NCBI GenBank assembly: GCA_013397935.1
Contig: VZRN01001879.1
Location: 32,182 to 96,181 of the forward strand
DNA length: 64,000 nucleotides
Direction of reading: 5' to 3'
From: Dasyornis broadbenti
Taxonomy: Eukaryota > Chordata > Aves > Passeriformes > Dasyornithidae
The notes under the pieces: model-generated
What the model saw: only the letters and a program-made list of their open reading frames with translations
Told to the model about the DNA's origin: nothing
The model's database searches: none
Shown here: positions 22,357 through 35,628 of the stretch, one piece after another
Layout of the letters: the number at the start of each line of letters is the position of its first letter
Position numbering within the stretch: the first letter of the stretch is position 1
Made by a program: the position numbers and the translations under genes

Positions 22357-23552
22357 TGTTGTGATTTAACTCTGGTAGTCAGCTAAGTCCCACATAGTCA
22401 CTTGGTCACTCCCCCAATAAGGGGTGAGAAAGGTAATAGGAAGGGCAAACCAAGAAAAACACATGAGTTTGTGAGACAAAGACAATTCAAAAGGTAAAGC
22501 AAAAAGGTGTGTATTAAAGAAAAGCAGAATAAGCAATTAATTCACTACTTCTGATGGGCAGGCAGGTGTTCAACCATTTCCAGGAGAGCAGGGCTGCATC
22601 ACATGTGATGGCTATTTGGGAAGACAAGTGGTATAATCTGAAATGTCCCCTCCTTCCTCCTTACTCCAGCTTTACATGCTGAGCACGACCCCATATGGTA
22701 TTGTTGGAAAATATACAAGTTTAAATTTTTTTTAATATAACTTTAGTCAGGGATCTTGTTTGCCTTTGTCCTGGGAAAAGGAATTTTAAGTTTCTTTCCA
22801 GGGCATTATTGTTCCACCAGGTAAGGTCTGATGAACTCAACATCTCAATAGAGTGGGAGTAGCACAAAAGATAAAGGACCATCAACAGCCATCAGTGGAC
22901 ATCAACAGCCATTAATGGAACAGTAGGTCCAAACCTCACCCCTAGCGAGGTCAGAGACACCTGGCCTGGAAAAAGAGAGATAAGAAGGAAGACCAAGTAG
23001 CATCTGAGGCGAAGACACCTGAATCCAACAGGAAACCAAATACTAAGAACTACACAACTTGGGACCAGTGATCACTAAACCAATACATTTCTATGGGTTT
23101 TGACTGTATAAAGTATCTGAGAAATCTAGTAAAATTTATGTGTCATGGAATGATTTTCTCTACACACCCGGGCTATGTGTGGATGAAATTATTTCTGTTG
23201 CACATCCTGGCCAGAAATAAAATAATGCCTTAACTGTCTAACATGAAAATATTGTTGGAGGGTTTTTGTTTTTCCTGCAGTTTCGGTGACAGTATGGAAT
23301 AACTCTTTGATCATTTGGGTCATCTATCCTATCTGTGTACCCTCCCAGCTTCTTGTATATCCCCAGCCTCTTGCTGGTTGCATGGTTAGGAAGCTGAAAA
23401 GGCTGTGACTGTGAAACCACTGCTTAGCAATAGCTAAAACACTGCTGTATTATTAGTACTGCTATTGTGTCACAAATCCATAACATAGTTCTGTACTAGC
23501 TGCTATGAAGAAAATTAACTCTATCTCCCCCCCTCAAAAAAAAAGCAGTACG
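22357..23552 (-). mobile_element. Solo ERV LTR, family A, minus strand, interrupted
   Basis: The plus strand reads 'tgttgtgatttaactctggt' at the left end, then 'agtcacttggtcactccccc', 'gatgggcaggcaggtgttca', 'agagcagggctgcatcacat', 'atgctgagcacgacc' and 'ccatatggtat'. After an inserted element it resumes with 'gtatggaataactctttga', 'ctcccagcttcttgtatatc', 'gcttagcaatagctaaaaca' and 'gctatgaagaaaattaactc'. This is the reverse complement of one avian ERV LTR. ATGTG occurs immediately outside both ends (22352-22356 and 23553-23557), as expected for a 5-bp target-site duplication. The terminal CA (sense 5' TG) appears mutated on the right. No internal retroviral genes are present, so it is a solo LTR formed by recombination. 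Confidence 0.85.
22702..23291 (+). mobile_element. Solo ERV LTR nested inside another LTR, plus strand
   Basis: A 590-bp insert begins TGTTGGAAAA and ends TTTCGGTGACA, giving the TG...CA ends of an LTR. It is flanked by a 4-bp direct repeat GTAT (22698-22701 and 23292-23295). Removing it restores the order of the surrounding LTR. It has a TATA box (TATAAAG, 23107-23113) and an AATAAA signal (23216-23221) at sensible spacing for U3, R and U5. A 4-bp duplication is typical of gammaretrovirus-like (class I) elements. No internal genes remain. The family was not named. Confidence 0.85.
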
Positions 23553-23557
23553 ATGTG

Positions 23558-26500
23558 ATTCTGTGAGTCTGAGATCACCTGCTCCCCTTTACTGATGCTG
23601 CAAGGAAGAAGAGTTAATCAAAGCTATCTGTTGGATGTGAAACTGTTGATGTTGTTGTTATCCCTGCAATAAAAAGGGAGGATAAAGAAGGCAGTGCATA
23701 TTCTAGAAATCTAAACATTCATGTCCCTATAGCAAATGGAGGTTAAGTTAACTCTTAGAAAAATTGATGGGAGATCACTTAAGGCATTACAAAGGCAGCA
23801 GAAATGGCAGATAGTCAAGAATGGTCTAGCTGGCCATAAACTGGAAGAATATCAATCCCAGAGGGAACAAAAGCAGGAGACACAAAAATCTTAAGTGTGA
23901 AGAGCTCTCCCTATATCAATAAGATAAAGAGCTTCTCCAATGAATAAAACTGGCAAGGGAAGTATTTAGCAATATATAGTACCACTTAAGACATATTAAG
24001 CACTTGCGTTTCCTTATGACTATTCCTTTGAGATAGTTTCAAGGACAAATTGTCTCTTGTGGCAGGGTAGGAAGAATGTTTTCATATTGTGTTTTCTTTC
24101 TGAATGTGGCAGAAATAGAGAAACTTTCCTGTGCAGGCAATTTATCAATTTTAGGAGAAAAAATTTGCAACTTGCAACACTCATCTGTCTTTGGAAGAGA
24201 GATTAGTACAGAAGAAGGACATCAAAAAATGCAGCAGGGCCAAATATCGTGTTAGTGAGGGAACACAAACAGAATCTGGTGGGTCCATTGTGTATCTACA
24301 GTCATATAATACATTTTAGTCCTGTATCGCTCTGCAGTTCTTGCAGTTCCACAATGGTTGACTTCAATTTCAACAATATCATTACAGAAATTGGTTATTC
24401 AGGGCCTTTCAAACACCTTCTAACCTGAAAGCGAGCGATTAACATATTATACGGCCCAGTGTCACTGAAATACTTAGAAAACCATCCTTTCTCCCTGCTG
24501 TGTGTAAGTACAGGTAAGACTCCTACAGTGAATAAGTCCTGATAGGGCAGGAGGGCATTCTGTTACCGTAGTTTGCACAAACTTTCTGGATTTTAGGTCA
24601 GGATCACCACTTCTACTTCAGTGACACCACAGTCCTCACTCCAACAACCAATAAAGAGTGATGAGTAGATCGCAGGCTATGAGCTCAAGAAAAGTGAGTC
24701 TGCTTTGTATCAGAGTAGAGAATTTTATTATCAGTGCATTCATATGCACCTGCAACAATGCAAATTAGTTTAAAAAAATACCCCTCTCTAAAACCTAGGG
24801 CAGAGAATGTCATCAGCTTTCAAGAAAGCGATAGTGGCCTTTAGACAGCATCCAGTCCTATTGAAAGGGAGAGAAAGTTCATCAAAACTCTAATGTAATA
24901 ATGTTTTTAGGGTACATTTTGAACCTTTCTGGGTTTCATTCGCGTTATTCGCAGAGACTTAGTTTACTTTGCTCTTCTGTGTTTAAACCAGATCGTAACA
25001 CTTTGTTACTCTCTATTCAAAAAATCTAGGCATATCTTTGACAATAAATTTAGCTCACAACAGTTTTTTTAAGAGACAAGGTTCATTCTGGAAGGTCTGA
25101 GTATAGATGTGTAGAAATACAGGATTCTGGGATTATGACATAGGAAAGACATGAATAACTGTAGAAAACCACTGCTAATAGATGATATGTAACTCATGCA
25201 AATTGTCAAATGAAATCTAATTTTGTTTTGTTTTGTTTTATTTTAATTTAGTGGGAATTTTATTTATTTATTATTTATAATATTGCTTATTGATGTGGTC
25301 AGTTTTAATCACCATTAAGAATGCTGTCAAAGGGCTTGTACAACAAGGTCTTTTGGAGACATTGAACGTATAGTCCTGAGAAAATTACAGGGGATATATG
25401 GTTTCTCCCTTTCTATGTTAGCACCATAAGCTACTGAACAACCATAATTTTGTGTTTCATTAATTCATTGGTTCTGAAAATTTAAATTCTTTTTTGTTTG
25501 CATATATAATCTTAATTAAAAAGCAAATAATTTTTTTTCCCCCTTGTTATGTATTTAATATTTTTCCCGGCATAATTTTTGTGCTCAGGGTCTGGCAAGG
25601 CTCAGTGTTACTGTTAAACTTTCAAGTGTGATCCTTTCTCAAAGCTGGAAGCTTCTGCTATTTTTTTGTCCAAAGTGACCTTGGACCTCTTACCATGTTT
25701 ACATTATGTGTCAGTCAGGTTCACAAGACACCCACACAAAATACTTCTTATTCTTGCTTGTAGAGAGTCCCAACAATACTGAGAAGGTGATCTAACCACA
25801 GAATGCTGCCAGAATGAAATTTGTCTGCCAATCATGCATGCATTTAAAAAGAAATATTACTGCAAAGATCCCAAAAAATTTTTTTAAAAAGTGATCACAA
25901 ATTAAAATCTCTCCAGCGGATGGAAAACTGGGACCACTTGGCAATAAGCCAGAAATCATTTTTCTTTTGCATTTAAGCTTTTTTGGATGAGTGCCAGCAA
26001 ACCAAATCCAGCATCTGTTTCTGCAGCTGCTGCACAGGGAAACAATAATTCCTCAGGCTAAAAGTTACACAACAACAAATATCAAAGTAACAATTGATGA
26101 GTGAACAATAAGGGACAGGAGAATTCTTAATTCTCACCTTTATGATCTGTGAATTGAAATACAGGTAGTGAATTTAAAAATATTTGATTTAAAGTAAATC
26201 TCAATATTGATAGAATCTAATTTTGCATCCTCAAAGAATGTTTTCCTGCTTTAATTCAGAAAGACACAGATGTATATGTGCAAAGTACTTAGTACATGAG
26301 TGGAAAAGTTGTGTTTCATAAATCATTTCATCTTCGTTGTAAATAGTTCCACCTCCCATAGAATGCTTTTTAATACTGGTCTTAGCACAGAGCTCAATAC
26401 CCTAGAAATCAGAGTTCTGCCTGCAAGATGTTTTGATCTTCACTATTGATTTGATAAGGGTGTTAAGATGTCGCTTTCTGTAAACTGATTCAAAAAACCT

Positions 26501-27919
26501 TAAACTAATTATACTGTAGAGAAGATCAGTGTGAAGGATGGAGTGAGACAAGATCCGTATTGTATAGATAGGACAAGTTAGAGATAAATGCAATAATAAG
26601 GAAGTAGAAGTTCCTGCATTTCTGTTAGTAAATTTCTCCTTCCTTCCTTGTTACACTAAAAATCTTACTAAAAATAAAAAGCAACTCTTTTGGTAAGAGT
26701 AAAAGCTAAGAGTAAAAGTTTTATCTGGAATCAATAATTTTTTATTACTCTAATTAAGGCCTCAGGTCTAATAAAAAGGAGTTACTATTATCACAGTTAC
26801 ACTGGGGATAACACATTCAGTAATATAATGCAAATACATACATATTATATCCACTTTTCCTCTAGTGTTATGTTTATACTTCCTTTGAGTCCTACGGTCT
26901 ACAACTTTTGTCTTGAAGAAAAATTTAGCCAGGGAGTAATGACAAGTCACCAATATCCAGAGGTTCTTGCTCAGAAAAATATGATTTTGACAGTGGATAT
27001 TTATTCCTCCTAGGTCTTGTGTCCCCTTTTAAAATTATTAATTTTTTAATCCATATATGTTTATGCATGAGATACTTGTATGAAAAGAAAGAGCTCCATG
27101 ATATCTTTTAGGAGAACTGAAGCTTCTAGAATAAAAATCAAACGGGTCATATTGTGTGAGATATATGTGGGATCTCTTCTCAATGCACTCTACAGTTATT
27201 CTCATTTTCATGTAATCCATGTGTCCTTTCACATTTTAGTTTTGCTGGCATGTCCTGTTCTGTCACACCTTATTTTCTGTTTTTATTTTGGTATCTTTCA
27301 AAGATGACTTATAAATATTTCAAACATTTTCAGATCTGTTTAATTTTAAAAGGTAGTCATTACAACTTTTAGGCTCCTTTTATCCAATTTCCTGCAGCAC
27401 TTTTGCAACCTTGGCATCACTGTTGCTGTCAGTGAGTAAGACACAAATGGGAAGCAAACACACTTCAGCACCATCTTGGCTTGGGGATGGAATGCTGCCA
27501 GCCTCCTGTTCTTGCCTTTAGTTCACTGAACAGTAACTCAGTCACAATCCGTGATAGAAAAATAAATTTTTCACCTTCATTTATTCAACGCTGTTATAAA
27601 CAGGGTACACAGACATTGTCCTCAGACTAAGTCACCATAAGCTGATACACCGGCTTCACCAAATGAAGGAATTGAAGTCTATTACTTCCCCCATACTTGA
27701 CAAAATAAGGATCCTACTGTTGTAGAATAACCTTGCATTTTAGCCACCATAAAAAATACTGTGATGATGAAAGTATTTCCTCTTTCTACATTCCTAAATG
27801 TATATGAGTAGTTGGTTCATTTTCACGGGAGAACTGAGAAGGAAACAAAATCATCAGACTGAAAATACCACTGCCTTGAAGGCAACAAGCTGAGGTCACG
27901 TGTTTTGTTTGGCTTGAAG
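23558..27919. other. AT-rich stretch without a supported gene
   Basis: No recognised gene or element. It contains a short TTTTG repeat near 25220-25240 and several T-rich runs. ORFs are all short and domain-free. CR1 homology begins near 27920. Confidence 0.55.
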
Positions 27920-28261
27920 AAGGAAAGGCTGAGGGATGACTTCATCATAGACTGCAACTTCCTCAAAGTGGACACTGGAGGGGGAGGTTCAGATCTTTTC
28001 TCTCTGATGAACTCTGATAGGACAAGAGGAAAAGTAATGAAGCTGCGTCAGAGGAAGTTCAGCTAGGACACTTGGTAAAATTTCTTTACCCAGAGGGTGG
28101 TCAGTCACTGGAACAGCTATCCAGGGAAGTGGACAAGGGGTTCAAGGAGCATCTGGACTTTATTAGCCGTGTGGTTTAGTTTAGGTAGTCCTGAGAGAAG
28201 TAGGGAGATGGACTTGATGTTTCTTATGGGTCCCTTCTGATGAGATATTCTATGATTCTCT
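27920..28261 (+). mobile_element. CR1: CR1 LINE 3' end, plus strand
   Basis: It begins around 'gaaggaaaggctgaggg' and continues through 'actctgataggacaagagga', 'aatttctttacccagagggt', 'ggtcagtcactggaacagct', 'atccagggaagtgg' and 'gagatggacttgatg'. It finishes with the short repeated terminus 'attctatgattct' that marks CR1 3' ends. It is an ordinary 5'-truncated copy of about 340 bp without coding sequence. Confidence 0.85.
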
Positions 28262-30535
28262 TCCCCCAAAGGGGAAAACATTATCATGGAGAAGAACTGT
28301 AATATTATGAGTTGTCTAGAAACTGGGATATGAAACATGACTTTTTGAATTTTGTCATTTTTTCCACTGACAGCTGTCTCGGGTCAGGTCTGTAGAAAAG
28401 TAAAATAAAATCTTTTTGCAAAACAATGACATAGGGGTTTGGTTTTTTCTTCCTTTTCTTCTTCTGTTTTTTGTTTTTTTTTTTTTTTTTTCCTTTGTTC
28501 TTCTTCTTTTTTTTTCTCCAGAAGTCTTAATCTCAGATTCCTTCTTTCTCAATATTCTGCAAATAATCTGTAGATTATAGAACCATGGGACAAGTCTGAC
28601 ATATTAAAAAAGGCTTAAATTTAGGACTTTTAGTTTACAGACTCATATATTAAGAGGACTGTCTATCAAAAATCCATCCTTCTAAAAAATCAGTTGAAAC
28701 TGTTCTTTGTCCAGATGCATATAAGCTCAGATTTCAGCAATTCAGCTTCAGTTAACAACTCCCCAAAGAACTAAAATTAATTCCACCATAAGGATCTTTA
28801 ACTGCTGACATCCTAAAATTTCAACATTGTTTCGCATTTTTCACCCAGAAACACACTTTATTGATCGTGTAGCTATTAAATAAATTGGAGTATTATTTTT
28901 TTCTGTGAAACTGCATATCATGCACACCATATTAATTGTAGTATTTTCAAGGAAACACTAAATTTGAAATGTGAACCTGATCATAAAAACTGAGTTCACT
29001 GCTTTAAAAAAAAAAAAATAATTTTATTATTTACCTTGTCTCACATTTTATCTGTTCCAAACATAAATATTTTTCAAAATAACCATTAAGATAGAGAATA
29101 CTCTTTCTTAAAGTCTTTTTAAAAATCATGATTTTCTCTGTATTAAAAAGTTGTGACATTCTTTTTTCTTATGCAGGTAGGGTTCTTACATACACATGAC
29201 TAGGAAACATCTCTTTGGCAGTTTCAGAAAAATGACAATATTCTAGAAAGAAGAGAATTAACTGGAAATTTCTTTATGACCTTATTCTTCTTCTACCTAA
29301 GAATTATTCACAGAATAAAACTTGATTTTAAGATTATAGCTTATTAGGATAAATATCTGTATTTTATATTTTTTTATTTCCTAGAATTTAAAGCACTGAT
29401 GCAGTCAGTTTGACATTAATAAGAACCAGGTTGTAATTATTAATTTTATAGGAATTTTATTAATTTAAATAAAAGACAGATGGTTAAATTAAAATAAAAA
29501 ATTCTAATGGAATGTAGCCTAGTTCACACTTTTTTTTTATGTTTTAATAAATTAATTATTTATTTTAAAAACTAAATATTGTCAAAGTTAGAGTGGTTTC
29601 AAATATTGGAAAAAAGATTTAGTCCAGGCATTAAAAGTGAAAAGAAAAAGGCACTTTCACATCATCAACTTCTTTATCTGGATAAACAGCAAAATATTGA
29701 GTTTTGCCTGCTGCACTACACAACCAGCATTCTTCAGATTGGTTGTAGACACAAAGAGCAGATGTTTGATTTAAAACAAGGATGTAATGCCATGCCATAG
29801 CAAAAACAGGGCAGCTTAAGAAAATGACAGCACTAACGTTCTGCTACCTTACGCTAATGAGAGTTGGCAACATAACAGTGTATGTCATTATAAGCTGTCA
29901 TCATGAAAAATTATAAGAGACACCAACTTGCCAGAGCTGTTACATTTACTGAGGCCCTTATATTTAAGTTGTTCTTCTGCTTTGCAGAAGGGAAGGAAAA
30001 AAAAAGACGAGTCAGAATTTGCCTTCCTTCTTAAAAGGAAGATCTTTTTCCTAGAATTTTTCTGCTTTTTATACATTAAATCATTGCACAGCTTATACAC
30101 TAAACAAAACCTTTAGGTTTTCTGGCATAAAATGGACAAGATGATCATATAAGTTTTCATGTGAGAAAATTTTTTACTAAAAAAATGCAAAATTAATTGG
30201 ACTTTATGAGTACACAACAGTGTACTAGGGAACATTTTTCTCAAATGTACAAGTTAGGTCTAGATTTGTTAATTGTAGAACTGGAAGAAAACCAAAAATA
30301 CCAAACACATATCCACCTGAGCTAATTAATCTTGTTGCAAAGGTCTCCTGAGACAAAGCTATTTTCTCTGTCATGGCATTATGCCGTCTGAACAGACTCG
30401 CTCACTTGGTGGTTATGCTGATACTTCTAGAACAGTATTACGAAATTATCCCTATTCTAAGATATTCAGAGCTAACAGAGAGAAATTCAGTATAAGAATG
30501 CAGAAATCTGTTTTACTTCCAAGTGACCATTGTCC
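28262..30535. other. AT-rich stretch without a supported gene
   Basis: No gene or element recognised. A pyrimidine-rich stretch (about 28441-28520) with a long T-run yields a lysine/arginine-rich minus-strand frame that is a composition artefact. Poly-A lies near 29008-29019. Confidence 0.55.
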
Positions 30536-31451
30536 CTTAGCGGTCTGTACTGGGTCTGGTACTGTTCAACACTTTTATTAATGACATGGACAGTGGGACT
30601 GAGTGCACCCTCAACAAGTTTGCAGATGACACCAAGCTGAGTGGTGCAGTTCATATGTTTGAAGGAAGAGATGTTATATAGAGGCACCTTGAAGGAGCTT
30701 GAAGAGTGGGCCCAGATGAACTTCATGGGGTTCAGAAAGGTCAAGTGCAAGGCCCTCCACCTGGGTCAGGACAACCATCAGTATTGATACAGGATGAAAG
30801 GATTGATAGCAGTCCTGAAAAAAGGATTTGGGGTACTGGTGGATGAAAAATTCAACTTCAGCTGTCAGTGTGCACTTACAGACCAGAAAACCAACTGTAT
30901 CCTCGGCTGTAGAAAAAGAGAACAGGGACATCATGTTGAGGGAGGTGATTCTTTCCCTCTACTCTACTCTCATGAGACCCTCATCTGGAGCACTACTATA
31001 AGAAAGACGTGGATCTGTTAGAGCAGGTCGGGAGGAAGGCCACAAAAGAGATCAGAAGGCTGGAACATACCTGATATTAAAAACAGACTGAGAGATGGGG
31101 CTGTTCAGCATGGAGAAGGCTCTAGGGAGACCTGATTGTGGGTTTTCAGTACTGAAAGGGGATTTACAAGAGTGACAGAGAAAGACTTTTTCGTAGGGCC
31201 TGTAGTGAGAGGACAAAGGCGAACAGTTTTAAACTGAAAGAGATTCAGGTTATATATAAGGAAAATATCTTTTGACATGAGACTGGAACAGGCTTCCCAG
31301 AGAAGCTGTGGCAAGAGGAAGTCTTCAGGGACCAATTGGATGGGGCCCTGAGCAACCTGGTCGGGGAAGTGTCCCTGCCCTTGGCAGGGGTATTCGGACT
31401 AGGTGATCTTTAAGGTCGCTCCCAATGCAAACCGTTCTATGAGTCTATGAT
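30536..31451 (+). mobile_element. CR1: CR1 LINE 3' portion, plus strand
   Basis: The copy starts in ORF2 ('gtctggtactgttcaacact'), passes through the FADD region, 'gagcttgaagagtgggccca', 'gcaaggccctccacctgggt', 'cctcatctggagcactac', 'gatggggctgttcagcatgg', 'gactggaacaggcttcccag' and 'ccctgcccttggcaggggta'. It ends with 'ttctatgagtctatgat'. At about 915 bp it is the longest uninterrupted CR1 3' copy here, with a complete 3' terminus. Several stops and frameshifts make it inactive. Confidence 0.9.
30544..30681 (+). pseudogene. CR1 reverse transcriptase remnant with FADD motif
   Basis: One plus-strand frame stays open for about 45 codons and carries 'VLFNTFINDMDSG' followed by 'KFADDTKLSG'. FADD (30619-30630) is the family's form of the reverse transcriptase Y/F-x-D-D catalytic motif in the palm, with both aspartates intact. 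A TAG stop at 30679-30681 ends it. The upstream endonuclease and the rest of the reverse transcriptase are missing, so no enzyme is made. Confidence 0.85.
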
Positions 31452-33126
31452 CCATACTTATTTCTCATGTGTCTACTATTGCATTAAAGGACACAGAAAA
31501 GGAGAATGATTCTATGCTGGGATTTGTGCCATTAAGTCTTTTTATAGTTTCTAAGACTGTAACATACGTCAGAAGGAAAAGGAGTCTGAGGTCTTAATAC
31601 TGTAGTAACCTCAGTGCCAAACACTTTTTAAGGAGTACTTCCTCAGATGGAAAAATGAAGCTTGATTACTTATCATGGTAACAAAAAACCTACACCAAAA
31701 ATTATAAAAAATTAGACAGTGCTGGACAAATGAAAGTAATTTCTTACAGATTTATAACAAATATGCTAGGTGAAACATATTTGGAAAAATAATCCAGGGA
31801 TTAGTGCAGTTTATGAACACCTGTTCCTCAGTGACTGACATTTCAAAGGACATATTTTTAAAGCGTCTTAGGAAATGGAAAACATTAACCAATTTACTAT
31901 GACATATGTAATACAATCCTTACATATGACCATGGAAAATAGCTACCAGAGGTGTTAAAAAAAAATCCAGAAACCAAAAAACAATCTGAAAACTGAAATA
32001 AACTGAAATTATGACAAGATATAATATGATGTGAAGGACTTACCTGTCAAGTAGTATTCAGCGTACTGCCACTTACACAACCACATTTCCCTTGACATTT
32101 TATATGGCAACAAGAAAAAGCTCCAAAATCCATCAAGATACTATATCTAATTGGCCTCTTCTTAATTTTTCTTTATTAATCTCAGACCCACAAAGTTGAG
32201 CATTTGCAGCATGTTATTAGACAAGGATGATAGAAATCAATAATTTTCATCCCTGGTTGATTTATGAGTCACCCATGTGACAAAGCCTACACATCATTTT
32301 AATCTTAACAAAACAAAGAAATTAGAAACTGCAGTTAAGAGTTCTATTAACACCTTTAGATTGATGTCAAACACTTTCTGTGACTTTTGTAAAAAATTAA
32401 AGTGGGATTTATTTTACCTAACTTTAAATAGCTGCAGCATAGATGTGTCCATGCCTGAGACAGACATCTAGCATTTTCATTCAGAGAAGAAAAATACGGG
32501 ATTTATCTGAGCTCTTGTAAATGTTAGTTAGAAATTACTTTTTCTCTGAAAACAACTGTTTCATTCTTTTGATTATAAGGAGAGTGAAGGCACCTAGCTC
32601 ATATGGAGAATGAATAAAGAAAACACTTGAAGAAGACATGAATTTCTTAACTTGGTCTTCACTACTGAAGTGACCATTGAAGTATTTATTTAACACAGAA
32701 GGTAAAAAGGAAGATATGTCCGATGCTCTAAACCTTTGTAAGTTTGCTTACCATTACAAACCATAGTCCCCCTGAACATCTTGCTTATCTCTGTGCTAAA
32801 ATATTGACAAAACAAAGTCATTCCCTACAAACATATCAAATCCAGGAATTTTACATTATTTAACTCCCCTGTCATGTCAGTGAAAAAAACTGAAAATCAC
32901 TGTCTTTGTGTAAAAATTATAATGTATCATTAAATTAAGCTATTATAAGAAGTATTTGGAAAAGACCAGCAGTATATCTCTCCTATAAGCTTCTTAATAA
33001 GTGTGCATAATGGAGTGAAAGGCAGGAAAAGTATGTTCTATTTCAGGTAGGTTACTCTGAAAATGAATTATATAATACACTTATTTACTGATGCATTTTA
33101 AAAACGCTTAATTATCTCAGTGGAAA

Positions 33127-33165
33127 AAAAGTGTGTGTGTACATGTATATGTATATGTATTTAAA
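33127..33165. repeat. TG/TA microsatellite
   Basis: GTGTGTGTGT followed by imperfect ATGTATATGTATATGTAT. A short alternating purine-pyrimidine tract. Confidence 0.75.
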
Positions 33166-34391
33166 TTACATGGGTAAATGAATGTCTTGTCTGTAAGCAC
33201 TGGAGTATATTGAAAAATATCTATGCTGACAGTCTTCAATTCATAAGATTCATGTTTAACTGAAGAAAAGGATTCCAATCCAGTGATACAATGGAAATAA
33301 AACCATAGTTTTCAAACTTAGTTGAACAACTGTTTAATACATGAACCAATATTTATGAGAAGCAACAGGTTTAAGAATATAGAGACTTTATAGGTTTAGA
33401 TATTGAGGTATGAGAAAGAGAAAATAAAAAGGAGCAAAGTTAGAGATGCACTCTTATTAAAATAACTTTTTTTCTGCAGCAAATTAAATTAAAAGTAGTT
33501 GTAAAAATTAGCTTAATTCTAATGTATCATATAAAGGTCATTGAGGGTTTTCTTTCCTTTTTTTTTTCCTTTCTCCGCTTGATTGTCCCTTTTACTTCTG
33601 TCTCAACAGGAAAATATATCACTCGATCATGCTAACAGGATCAGCAAGCTGAGTTTTCTCCAGTGAAATAAAAATGTAACATCTGGGCTCCAAACAGCAC
33701 TTGATTAAACTGTCTGAAGACACCAAGCACTTTTGAGACTTCAGCAAGACTCACAAACATATCAAGAAGACAGAACAGATGGAAAGGAATAACAGTTACA
33801 GGCACTGCTCCTCTGCTAATGTCCTACAGACTGAACAAAACATATTTTGGCCTTCTGTAGCCTAAGGCATGAGACATAACTTATCTCTCTGTGACAGAAG
33901 ACAGTTTCAGAAAAAGCAGAGCTCAGATAACCAAAGAGGATTATTGGACACATTTGACTAAAAAGAGAAAAGAATCAACATAGTTGACCTCTGAGAATAA
34001 GTAGTGTAGTTCTCAAATGAAAACAAAATACTGTGCAAAATGTTAGATTACTTAACTGCAGCAAAAAGATCCCCTTTGTTCTACCTTCTGGACTGGGAAG
34101 AGCTGAACTTCTTATGATTCCTGACCTACTGCATTATCATAGCTCATGAACATAAACAACCATCAAGCCAGAAAATACAAAATGAGAGCTGGAAGAAAGT
34201 TAACCGGAAACTTCTGGAGTTTCAAAACTCTCATCAGAATGTGCAACAGCACTTAGTGATGATAAAACTTCTTCAGTTTCTGCAAAATTTTGGTTAACAC
34301 CTGCATCTGGAAGATTTGGGGTCTTTGCTTAGACACTCATTTCCCTGTGTTACTTATTATAAAGGTCTCTATCAGCACTCCATTTTTGGTG

Positions 34392-34515
34392 TGTTTTTTT
34401 GTTGTTTTTTTTTTTTTTTTTTTGTTTTTTTTTTTTTTTTGGTTTGTTTGTTTGATTGGTTGGGTTTTTTGCTTGTTTGGAGTTTTTTTTTGTTTGTTTG
34501 TATTTTTAGTTTTTA
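34392..34515. repeat. Poly-T / (TTTG)n tract
   Basis: Long T-runs are separated by single G, followed by GTTT-type repeats. The plus strand is almost only T and G. It is the mirror composition of the A/C tract at 14505-14890, on the other strand. Confidence 0.85.
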
Positions 34516-35558
34516 TTAGGTTATTTTCCTATAGCAATTAGCAATAGTGATAATTTGCTTTCCTAGACCATAAGGTAAAATATTCCCAGTCACCCAATAT
34601 TTTTCTAGCCTTTGTACTGGAGGCAAAACAGCTTCTTTGGCCATGAACTCAGCCTTATGCATTTTGGTATATAATCTAAATATAGTTTATATAGGCCTAT
34701 AGTTGGACTAAATTTAAGCAATATGTTTTACCTATTTCATCTCCATCATTTACTATTTTTGTTTAAATGATACTGCTAAAAATTGTGAGAAAGACCAGTT
34801 TATGCACCTGTGTACAAGGGTAGAAAAAATTAATTAAATAAGATTCCTAATTTTTTTCAGAAAAACAAACCATTTATCTTCTGATGCAATGACCATTATT
34901 CCCATGGGAATTTCTGTGGAGCTTCCTCCTTTTTCACAGTTTTTACTTCCTTTTTTATTGTTCATGCCCTATTTCTAGACTGGAAATAGGTCATTGTCTT
35001 ATGCTGTGCTATGTGTTGAAAATACTGTATCTACACTAGCAAATAAAACAGGCCAGAGAGCATTTGACAGCCCTTCAGATCAGTAAGATGGTGTGGCTCA
35101 TGTCTGAACAGCTACATTGCATGGCAGCATCCAAGCTGCCAACCACAAACAAAACCATGTCTGGGACACTGCTAGTCTGCCATGGACCATAATGGTACCA
35201 GTGTCCATGCTAATAATTTGATAAAATAAACAGCCATGTGCCAGTGTTTACACTGTGATCTGGTCCTTTTAATTCACAGATGCAACTGAAATGTACCACC
35301 ATATGTGCTGTTCTGTGAACCTGGTGTGTCTTGCTCTCTTAATACTTTTGATTCATTAAAGCCCTAGAACAGCTAATGCACATGTTCAGGGTACTCAAAC
35401 TAACCCTCATCCACAAAGACTTTCTCAAGGAGTAGTTTTCTAACTGGCTATTAATTATCTCAAATTTATTTAAGAACTTTTCAATTTTCACTTTTTTCCC
35501 CTTAAGCATTAAGACTTTTTAATTTATTCTTTTTCATTACTTAGATTTAAATCCTCTC

Positions 35559-35628
35559 TTTTTTTTTTTTTTTTTTTTTTTTCTTTTCCTTTTTTTTTTT
35601 GTTTTTTTTTTTCAATTTTNTTTTTTTT
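35559..35628. repeat. Poly-T tract with one undetermined base
   Basis: Successive T-runs are broken by single C, G and A, with an N at 35620. The true length is uncertain because the base call failed here. Confidence 0.85.

Noticed and set aside
28355..28552. Lysine/arginine-rich minus-strand frame
   Set aside because: It translates a T-rich simple tract on the plus strand.
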